This document shows positions 32,718 to 38,499 of a stretch of DNA of 38,499 nt, piece by piece; position 1 is the stretch's first letter, and each line of letters starts with the position of its first letter. The translations under genes and the position numbers were made by a program. The stretch covers positions 1-38,499 of the forward strand of contig JAIEPJ010000248.1 in the NCBI GenBank assembly GCA_019749835.1, written 5' to 3'. Source of the DNA: Phreatobacter sp. Lineage in GTDB: Bacteria > Pseudomonadota > Alphaproteobacteria > Rhizobiales > Phreatobacteraceae. The notes beneath the pieces were generated by a model, which did not search any database, was not told the DNA's origin, and saw only the letters and a list, made by a program, of their open reading frames with translations.

Positions 32718-33377
32718 ATGACCATCCACACCCTGCCGGAGGCGGATGCCGCCTTCGATCCCGCCGCGGTGAGCTTTGTCGGCTCCATCGCCGAGGTTCG
32801 CGCCCGCCATCCAGAGCCCATGTCGCGCGCCACCGACAAGGTCATCACCCGGCTCGACCGGCACTGCCGGGCGATCATCGCCCGGTCGACCTTCGTCATC
32901 GTCGGCACCCATGGGTCGAAGGGCGCCGACGTGTCGCCGCGCGGCGATCCCGCCGGCTTCGTGCGGGTCCTCGACGACCGGCATCTGCTGTTGCCGGACC
33001 GCATCGGCAACAACCGCTTCGACTCGCTGGAGAACATCTTCGAGACGGGGCTCGTCGGCATGCTCTTCGTCGTGCCTGGCATGGCCGAGGTGCTGCGCGT
33101 CAACGGCCGCGGTCGCATCACCGACGACGCCGGGCTGCTGGCGGACTCGTCCGTCCAGGGCCGGCCGCCGAAGATCGGCGTGCTCGTGACGGTGGTGGAA
33201 GCGTATCTGCACTGCGCCAAGGCGGTGAACCGCGCCGCGCTCTGGGATCCCGCCCGCTACATCGACCGTAACGACCTGCCGAGCTATGGCGCCATGCTGG
33301 TCGACCACTGCGAGGGGCTGACCCAGGAGGAAAGCGACCGCCAGGGCGCCGAGATGGCCCGACGCGGGATGTATTGA
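32718..33377 (+). CDS. PPOX-type FMN flavoprotein, MSMEG_1061 family
   Basis: The 219-residue protein has the pyridoxamine-phosphate-oxidase-like split barrel: FVIVGTHGSKGADVSPRGDPAGFVRV, LLLPDRIGNNRFDSLENIFETGLVGMLFVVPG, and LRVNGRGRITDD. These match the MSMEG_1061 family of predicted FMN-dependent oxidoreductases. The long N-terminal helix (about 20-55) and C-terminal tail (to RRGMY) are also typical. Its substrate is unknown, although related folds reduce or oxidise small cyclic compounds with FMN or F420. GGAG lies about eight bases before the ATG. It converges with the next gene, stops seven bases apart. Confidence 0.87.
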   Translation: MTIHTLPEADAAFDPAAVSFVGSIAEVRARHPEPMSRATDKVITRLDRHCRAIIARSTFVIVGTHGSKGADVSPRGDPAGFVRVLDDRHLLLPDRIGNNRFDSLENIFETGLVGMLFVVPGMAEVLRVNGRGRITDDAGLLADSSVQGRPPKIGVLVTVVEAYLHCAKAVNRAALWDPARYIDRNDLPSYGAMLVDHCEGLTQEESDRQGAEMARRGMY

Positions 33378-33383
33378 GCCGCC

Positions 33384-34262
33384 TCAATAGATGCCCGCGG
33401 GAAAGGCCTTGAGGTAAAGCTCGGCATAGGTGCCCTTTTCCCAGAGCCGCTGCAGCGCGTGATTGACGGCGCGCCGGAGCGGTTCATTGCCGCGGCGCAT
33501 GACGATGGCGAGGCCCTCGCCGAAATAGCGGCTCTCGGTAAAGGCGCCGCCGAGGAAGCGGCAACAGCCGGCCGAGGCCTCGCCACTGAGCCAGAAGCCG
33601 CTGGCGACCCCATCGGCAAAGAGCACATCGACGTCGCGCTCGAGCAGCGCGCGCCGGGCCGTCTCGATGTCGGGATAGACGCGCCGCGCGGACAGGGGAA
33701 AGAACTGGGTGATGTAGGCCTCATGCGCCGTGCCCTGTACCGTGGCGATGGAGCGTCCGGCGAGCACCTCCGGGGTCGCGTCCGTCAGGCGGGTGTCGCG
33801 GCGCATCAGGAAGCGGGCAGGCGTTTCGAGGTAGCGATCCGACACCTCGAAGCGGCGGCGGATGTCGGGCGTGATGGCCAGGGAGGCGATGACGGCGTCA
33901 CCGGCATTGCGGTCGAGGCTCTCGGTGAGCAGGTCGAAGCGGCGGACCTGGATGGTGCAGGGGACACCGAGCTCCTCGCAGATGGCACGGGCGATATCGA
34001 TGTTGAACCCGACCGGCCGGCCGTCGGGGCCGGCGAAATTGTAGGGCGGGAAGTCGTCCTCGGTGAGGAAGCGGATCTGCGGCACGCGGGTGAGATCAAC
34101 GCGCTCGCTGCGCCGGCGCGGGTCCCAGTAGCTGGGGATCGTGACCTGGGCCGTCGATGCTCCCTCCGTGCCGGCGAGGGTTCCCTCCGCCATGGCACGC
34201 GGCGCGGCCAGCAGACTCGCCACTGCAACCAGAGCTAAGAACTTCACAGACACACACGCCAT
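33384..34262 (-). CDS. ABC-type family-3 periplasmic binding protein, orphan
   Basis: The 292-residue protein has a signal peptide (about 1-25, ending AMAE) and the SBP_bac_3 fold: IRFLTEDDFPPYNFAGPDGRPVGFNIDIARAI, the amino-acid-binding signature, then LLTESLDRNAGDAVIASLAIT, RRRFEVSDRY, GRSIATVQGTAHEAY and DVDVLFADG. Pocket residues typical of polar amino-acid binders are plausible, but the ligand is unknown. A cysteine pair (SAGCCRF) stands out. No permease or ATPase gene is adjacent. The ATG at 34262 has only a weak ribosome site. It is divergent from the glycosyltransferase gene. Confidence 0.88.
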   Translation of the reverse strand: MACVSVKFLALVAVASLLAAPRAMAEGTLAGTEGASTAQVTIPSYWDPRRRSERVDLTRVPQIRFLTEDDFPPYNFAGPDGRPVGFNIDIARAICEELGVPCTIQVRRFDLLTESLDRNAGDAVIASLAITPDIRRRFEVSDRYLETPARFLMRRDTRLTDATPEVLAGRSIATVQGTAHEAYITQFFPLSARRVYPDIETARRALLERDVDVLFADGVASGFWLSGEASAGCCRFLGGAFTESRYFGEGLAIVMRRGNEPLRRAVNHALQRLWEKGTYAELYLKAFPAGIY

Positions 34263-34358
34263 CCGGGTTCGTCCGACTGATGCCGGCTCCAGAGCTTCTT
34301 ATACGCTGATGTCGGGGCGTCCGGGAGAGGTCGGACGCAGGGATCGGGCGGCCGGGTC

Positions 34359-36455
34359 ATGCGGCTTGACGAGTTTCGCATGCGGTTCGCCGAAAGATCG
34401 GCCATGCGCCCGGCGGCGGCGCCGCGTGTTGCTGTTCGCCATGCGCCAGTTTCCGGCCAGCGTCCGCGGCTCGTCGATGACCTGGTCGATCCGCTGCACC
34501 GTGTGCGGGTCGCCTATTTCGCGGGCCTCTGGAACGTCCCGCCGCTGGAGGTGGCCGTGGCGCTCGGCCTTACCACGCCGGAGGCCATCGCGGCGGCCCT
34601 TGCGGCCCGGCTGGGTGGTATGGTCGCCCCACTCGACGGTCCGCACCCCACCATCGCCGCCGATCCGCAATCCTGGCGCCGTGTCCTCGCCCGCGGGACG
34701 GTAGGGGTCTCACGCCCCGTCGGTGGCATGGCTCTCCTGATCGCCCCGGGCCCGGCCGAGGCCGAAAGGCTAGCCGCGGGCGCCGGGCATGCTGCCGTCG
34801 ACGGGCTGCCTCTTCTCGTCGCCACGCCGCGGGCCTTCGCGCGCCTCGTGCGTGCCTGGGCCGAGGTGCCCTGGGTCAATGAGGCCGTGTCGACCCTGGC
34901 GGCGGAAGAGCCGGACCTGTCCGCCTCGGACCGGGTGCTCATGCGCCGCATGGCGATGGTGGTGGTCGCCATGCTCGCGGCGCTGTTCCTTGCGCTCGTG
35001 CTCGGTCCCTCCTGGCTGGCACTTGCCGCTGGCGGCCTGGTCGGGCTTCTCGTCGCGGCCTGGGTCCTGCTGCGGGTCGGGGCCGCGGCCATCCCGCAAC
35101 TGGCCCTGCCGCGCGTGCCGCTCGCCGAGGCCGCCCTGCCGCGCTACACGATCCTCTGCGCGCTCTACCGCGAGGAAGCCGTTGCGGAAGGCCTGCTGGC
35201 GTCTCTCGCCCGGCTCGACTATCCGCGCGCCAAGCTGGACATCAAGCTGGTGCTGGAGGCGGACGATCCGGATACCCTCGCCGCCATCCGTCGGGCCGCA
35301 CCCGATGCGGCGGTCGAGGTCATCGTCGTGCCGGCTCTCGGTCCACGCACCAAGCCGAAGGCGCTGATGATGGCACTGCCTTTCGCCACGGGCGATGTCA
35401 TCGTGGTCTATGATGCCGAGGATCGGCCGGGCCGGGGGCAGTTGCGCGAAGCGGCCGAGACCTTCGCCGCCGCCGATCCACGTCTCGGCTGTCTGCAGGC
35501 GCCCCTGTCCATCGTCAATTCCCGCGACAGTCTGCTCGCCCGGTTCTTCGCGGCCGAATATGACGCGCTGTTCCGCGTCCTGCTGCCGGCGCTGGCGAGG
35601 TTCCACATGCCGATCCCGTTGGGCGGCACGTCGAACCATTTTCGCCGGTCGGCGCTCGACCAGAGCCTGGGGTGGGATCCCTACAATGTCACCGAGGATG
35701 CCGATCTCGGCTTTCGGTTGGCGCGCAACGGCTGGCGCATCGGCACGCTCGCCACACCGACGCTTGAGGAGGCGCCAGCCACCTGCGGCGCCTGGCTCCG
35801 CCAGCGCAGCCGTTGGTTCAAGGGCTGGATGCAGACACTCGTGGTCCTCGCCCGGCATCCCCGGCGACTGACGCGTGAGATCGGGCTTGCCGGCCTTCTG
35901 GTCCTTGCCGCGACGCTCGCCGGTGCGCTCGGCTCGGCGCTGGTCCATCTGACCTGTCTTGCAGCCTTTCTGGCGGCATGGCTGCTCCACGGCCCGCCGT
36001 CCTGGGCGGGCGCCGGCGCGGCGGTGTTCCTCCTCGGCTATGGCGGCAGCGTCGCCTACAAGGCCGTCGGGCTGGTACGCGCCGGGCGGTCCTTTCTCCT
36101 GCCCTGGCTGGTGCTGCTTCCGGTCGTCTGGGTCGCCATGGGCCTTGCCGCGCTGAAGGCTGTCGCCGACCTGTGGAGCCGGCCCTTCCACTGGGAGAAG
36201 ACCCCGCACGGTGCAGGCTGCTGGACGGCGGATGCCGTGGACGCTCCTGTCCCGCCCACCCCGCCCGAGGCGCTGGAGCGCATCGTCGCCCTGTCCGAGG
36301 CGGTGATGGCAAGCGGCCGGCATAGCCCGCGGGATGTCGCCGCCGCGCTGCGTCGCCAATGCCAGCGCTGGCAGCGTGAGGGAACGGCGCCGGCCCTCCT
36401 CGCGGTGGTTGAGGCCTATGGTCGTGAGGTCGAGGACCGTGGCCGCCCCGGTTGA
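34359..36455 (+). CDS. Membrane glycosyltransferase, GT2 (cellulose-synthase-like) with an N-terminal GspE-like domain
   Basis: The 698-residue protein has three parts. Residues about 45-185 resemble the GspE/MshE N-terminal domain (LGLTTPEAIAAALAARLGGMV). Two membrane segments follow (about 198-238). A GT2 domain carries DD at 302-303, DAED (352-355), TEDAD (445-449) and QRSRW (482-486), the QxxRW motif of processive synthases. Four further membrane segments (about 508-600) precede the closing RPFHWEKTPHG. It would polymerise or transfer sugar from a nucleotide sugar across the inner membrane. MshEN domains can bind cyclic di-GMP, so allosteric control is possible, though the motif is not clear here. 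The start is weakly supported, and ATGs at 34380 and 34404 are alternatives. Confidence 0.85.
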   Translation: MRLDEFRMRFAERSAMRPAAAPRVAVRHAPVSGQRPRLVDDLVDPLHRVRVAYFAGLWNVPPLEVAVALGLTTPEAIAAALAARLGGMVAPLDGPHPTIAADPQSWRRVLARGTVGVSRPVGGMALLIAPGPAEAERLAAGAGHAAVDGLPLLVATPRAFARLVRAWAEVPWVNEAVSTLAAEEPDLSASDRVLMRRMAMVVVAMLAALFLALVLGPSWLALAAGGLVGLLVAAWVLLRVGAAAIPQLALPRVPLAEAALPRYTILCALYREEAVAEGLLASLARLDYPRAKLDIKLVLEADDPDTLAAIRRAAPDAAVEVIVVPALGPRTKPKALMMALPFATGDVIVVYDAEDRPGRGQLREAAETFAAADPRLGCLQAPLSIVNSRDSLLARFFAAEYDALFRVLLPALARFHMPIPLGGTSNHFRRSALDQSLGWDPYNVTEDADLGFRLARNGWRIGTLATPTLEEAPATCGAWLRQRSRWFKGWMQTLVVLARHPRRLTREIGLAGLLVLAATLAGALGSALVHLTCLAAFLAAWLLHGPPSWAGAGAAVFLLGYGGSVAYKAVGLVRAGRSFLLPWLVLLPVVWVAMGLAALKAVADLWSRPFHWEKTPHGAGCWTADAVDAPVPPTPPEALERIVALSEAVMASGRHSPRDVAAALRRQCQRWQREGTAPALLAVVEAYGREVEDRGRPG

Positions 36456-36487
36456 GATCAGCCGATCGAGGGACGCCGTCGCGCCCG

Positions 36488-36516
36488 GCCAAGGCTTGTC
36501 ATGGCGGGGCCTTGGC
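36488..36516 (+). terminator. Hairpin after the glycosyltransferase gene, possible terminator
   Basis: GCCAAGGC (36488-36495) pairs perfectly with GCCTTGGC (36509-36516) around a 13-base loop. It lies 32 bp after the stop codon and 46 bp before the thioesterase start. No T-run follows, so it may equally be a repeat fragment or mRNA structure. Confidence 0.35.
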
Positions 36517-36561
36517 GCGACAAGGGCGCCTTCGCGTGAACCTTCAATCGGGAGTCGATGG

Positions 36562-36996
36562 ATGAGCGCAGGAGACCCTCCGGTCACGGTCCGACCGTCC
36601 GATCGTCACAGCGCCTTCCACCGCCTCATCGGCTGGGAGGTGGTGGAATGGACCGACGGGCGTGCGGTGATGACCTGTCCCGTGCGGGAGGAGTTCATGA
36701 ATCGCGGCGGCGGCCTGCATGGCGGCCTGGTGGCGACACTGATGGATTCGGCCGGCGGTTACGCCGCCCTCGGCGGCCCGCCGAAGGACCCGGACGCCGT
36801 GGATGGCCGGGGCGTCACCCTTTCGCTTACGGTCAACTACCTGGGAACCGCGCGCGACGGCGTCCTGACCGTGACGGCCACCCGCACCGGCGGCGGGCGC
36901 AGCGTCGCCTTCGTCTCCATCCGGGTCGAAGACGACAAGGGTTCCATCATCGCCGATGGGGTCGGTACCTTCCGGCGCTTCTCGGGCGAACGCTGA
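36562..36996 (+). CDS. PaaI-family hot-dog thioesterase
   Basis: The 144-residue protein has the PaaI/4HBT hot-dog signature NRGGGLHGGLVATLMDSAGG, with the HGG turn and the Asp used for water activation, followed by VTLSLTVNYLGTARDG. It would hydrolyse an acyl- or aryl-CoA thioester. It is soluble and probably tetrameric. The chosen ATG has GGGAG about eight bases upstream. A frame extension to 36334 overlaps the glycosyltransferase gene and does not look coding. It converges with hslO, stops four bases apart. Confidence 0.9.
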   Translation: MSAGDPPVTVRPSDRHSAFHRLIGWEVVEWTDGRAVMTCPVREEFMNRGGGLHGGLVATLMDSAGGYAALGGPPKDPDAVDGRGVTLSLTVNYLGTARDGVLTVTATRTGGGRSVAFVSIRVEDDKGSIIADGVGTFRRFSGER

Positions 36997-36999
36997 GAC

Positions 37000-37974
37000 C
37001 TATTCGACCGGGTCGAACTCTGCCGGCGCATAGCGGTAGCTGGTCGAGCAATATTCACAGGTGACGCTGATGGCGCCGTCCTCGACCATGTCGCGGCGCT
37101 CCTCCGGCGTGAAGCTGCCGACGATGCCGGCGATGCGATCGCGCGAGCAGGTGCAATGTTCCTTCACGTCCTGCGCCTCGAAGACCCGCACGCCCCGTTC
37201 GTGGAACAGGCGGAACAGTAGTCGCTCCGGCGAGAGGGTGCGGTCGACCAGTTCGTCGTCCTCGATCGTGTCCGTCAGCGCCCGTGCCTCGGCCCAGGCC
37301 TCGTGCGGTTCGGGCAGGATGGTGCCGTCCGGCGCGTCGCCCGGGGCAAGGTCGCGGTGGCCCTCGCCGCCGGCCGGCGGGAGGTGTTGGACCATGAGGC
37401 CGCCCGCCCGCCAGGTGTGCTTCATGCCGTCCTCGCCTGGAACATATTCTTCCGCCGCGGCGAGACGCACCCGGGTCTCGATCTGTTCCGACTGGCGGAA
37501 ATACTGATCGGCGGCGCGTTCGAGGCCCTGCCCGTCGAGCGAGACGATGCCCTGGTAACGCTGCATGTCGCCGCCCTGGTCGATGGTCATGACCAACTGG
37601 CCGGAGCCGAGCAGCGCTGCCGGCTCCGCCTGGCCCGCCGCGATCGCAGCGTCGACGGCCTCGGCATCGAAACGGGCGAGGGCGCGGACGCGGTCCGGCG
37701 TCGCCACATCGACGACGACCATGCGGACCGGACCGTCGGACTGGGTCTGAAGGATCAGGCGACCGTCGAACTTCAGGCCGGAGCCGAGCAGAAGCGTCAG
37801 CGCGGTCGCCTCGGCCAGGACGCGGGCGACGGGCGCGGGGTAGCCGTGACGGTCGATCATGGTCGAGACGGAGCGGCCGAGGCGTATGACGCGGCCGCGG
37901 AGATCGATCTCGTCGACCTGGAAAGGCACAACGATATCGTCCGCGCCGCCGGTAACATCAGGGATCATGGACAT
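37000..37974 (-). CDS. hslO: Hsp33 redox-regulated chaperone
   Basis: The 324-residue protein has the Hsp33 fold, with LAEATALTLLLGSGLKFDGRLILQTQSDGPVRMVVVD and YQGIVSLDG. The C-terminal zinc switch has Cys274 and Cys276 (HCTCS) and Cys306 and Cys309 (TCEYC), the CXC...CXXC arrangement that releases zinc and forms disulfides on oxidation, turning on holdase activity. A DDIVVPFQVDEIDLRGRVIRLG opening is typical of alphaproteobacteria. The ATG at 37974 has AGG four bases upstream, and the ATG at 37968 is an alternative. Open frame beyond it to 38133 is intergenic. Confidence 0.95.
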   Translation of the reverse strand: MSMIPDVTGGADDIVVPFQVDEIDLRGRVIRLGRSVSTMIDRHGYPAPVARVLAEATALTLLLGSGLKFDGRLILQTQSDGPVRMVVVDVATPDRVRALARFDAEAVDAAIAAGQAEPAALLGSGQLVMTIDQGGDMQRYQGIVSLDGQGLERAADQYFRQSEQIETRVRLAAAEEYVPGEDGMKHTWRAGGLMVQHLPPAGGEGHRDLAPGDAPDGTILPEPHEAWAEARALTDTIEDDELVDRTLSPERLLFRLFHERGVRVFEAQDVKEHCTCSRDRIAGIVGSFTPEERRDMVEDGAISVTCEYCSTSYRYAPAEFDPVE

Positions 37975-38052
37975 CGGGCCTATATGAAGGCTTGTGCGCC
38001 AGATTGCGAGAGGCAGCGGCGAAGGATCTGGCGAGGTGCGATGCCGTTCACT

Positions 38053-38072
38053 TTGACGTGATGGGGCGTCAA
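38053..38072. promoter_or_regulatory. Inverted repeat TTGACG-N8-CGTCAA in the hslO / transpeptidase gap
   Basis: TTGACG (38053-38058) and CGTCAA (38067-38072) are perfect reverse complements around eight bases. They lie in the 316-bp divergent gap (37975-38290) that must hold promoters for both neighbours. This fits a regulator site, but no family match is claimed. The remainder of the gap shows no gene. A short open frame antisense at 38197-38439 overlaps the real gene and is not coding. Confidence 0.35.
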
Positions 38073-38290
38073 GGGAAAGCCTTGTGCCATCAGACGTTTG
38101 GGACCGGAATACCGTTGCCCGGCGGTCACACATGGGTCCGAAACGCGACTTTTTGTTGCGTGGTGCCGGTGGCCGCCATTGCGCAGGAGCAGTCGATTAC
38201 GCTCTATCGATCTGCCAATTTGCCGACGGGCCCGGTCGCTGCGGGGTCGCGGTCTTCCGTAACGTCATACCCATCTCGCAAGGTGCATTC

Positions 38291-38499
38291 ATGCGGCGCT
38301 TCCTGCCCATTCTCGCCACAGCGATCGCGCTGGCCTTTTCGGGCGCTGCCGCCCAGGCCCAGACGGTCAATTTCGGCTTTGGCGACCAGGTCATCTTCGA
38401 CCCGGCCACCAATGCTCCGATGCGCATCGCGCCGCGCACCGACGGCGGGCCGCGTCCCGGCGCCGGCGTCTCCGCGATCCCGCGCGAGACGGTCGCCTT
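38291..38499 (+). CDS. Probable L,D-transpeptidase (YkuD family), N-terminal part, cut by the window edge
   Basis: The frame runs from ATG 38291 to the window end (about 69 residues). It has a signal peptide (MRRFLPILATAIALAFSG, cleavage near AQAQ, residue 24). The segment VNFGFGDQVIFDP and the later GVSAIPRETVA resemble the region just before the YkuD catalytic domain in Hyphomicrobiales L,D-transpeptidases, where RETV is followed by the GTIV strand. The catalytic His and Cys lie beyond the window, so the call rests on the N-terminus only. Such enzymes make 3-3 crosslinks in peptidoglycan or attach proteins to it. AAGGTG lies six bases before the ATG. Confidence 0.6.
   Translation, partial: MRRFLPILATAIALAFSGAAAQAQTVNFGFGDQVIFDPATNAPMRIAPRTDGGPRPGAGVSAIPRETVA

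Noticed and set aside
38197-38439. An 80-codon minus-strand open frame near the right edge
   Set aside because: It overlaps the signal-peptide-bearing gene at 38291 on the opposite strand and has no ribosome site or family resemblance.

Overview
The window is high-GC DNA, densely coded on both strands, and reads as chromosome from an alphaproteobacterium of the order Hyphomicrobiales (Rhizobiales). Supporting signs are a class I (archaeal-type) lysyl-tRNA synthetase, a hisD / UPF0262 / low-molecular-weight phosphatase gene order, apaG, several periplasmic binding proteins of the Bug (TctC) type, and palindromic intergenic repeats of kinds common in that order. Genus cannot be fixed from the sequence alone. 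I saw no rRNA, tRNA, CRISPR array, transposase or phage structural gene.

Layout. (1) 1-6034: the end of a GntR/FCD regulator, two paralogous Bug binding proteins on either side of an alpha/beta hydrolase that carries every residue known for fluoroacetate dehalogenases, an orphan aminoethylphosphonate-type binding protein, and a MOFRL glycerate 2-kinase. (2) 6105-8024: an acyl-CoA dehydrogenase coupled to a glutathione S-transferase. (3) 8128-9027: a lower-GC HNH nuclease with a separate N-terminal domain, probably acquired. (4) 9185-12030: a thiamine-diphosphate enzyme coupled to an ArgE-type deacetylase. (5) 12253-16879: obgE, a nitronate monooxygenase, and the leftward hisD-UPF0262-phosphatase operon. 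(6) 17000-18000: a HugZ-like flavin-fold protein and a 190-bp element with long inverted ends. (7) 18022-25840: a TetR regulator divergent from a seven-gene beta-oxidation cassette (two acyl-CoA dehydrogenases, MaoC hydratase, SDR, thiolase, ACAD10/11-type kinase, second SDR), with a perfect palindrome over a predicted promoter between them. (8) 25913-38499: mostly single housekeeping or accessory genes: TauE-type permease, apaG, DUF952, a LexA/CI-like S24 regulator, lysK, ogt, a DJ-1/PfpI protein, an orphan TRAP binding protein, a PPOX flavoprotein, an orphan family-3 binding protein, a membrane glycosyltransferase, a PaaI thioesterase, hslO, and the start of an L,D-transpeptidase.

How parts may work together. 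The TetR-to-SDR block has a full set of beta-oxidation activities except an acyl-CoA ligase. Its two adjacent dehydrogenases differ in the catalytic glutamate, as in heteromeric FadE enzymes, and its kinase belongs to the family that activates hydroxyacyl-CoAs. In the first block, hydrolysis of a 2-haloacetate would give glycolate, which can reach 2-phosphoglycerate through glycerate 2-kinase. That link is a hypothesis, since the genes between glycolate and glycerate are not here. Five periplasmic binding proteins of four transporter classes occur without any matching membrane subunit, a notable pattern in this window.
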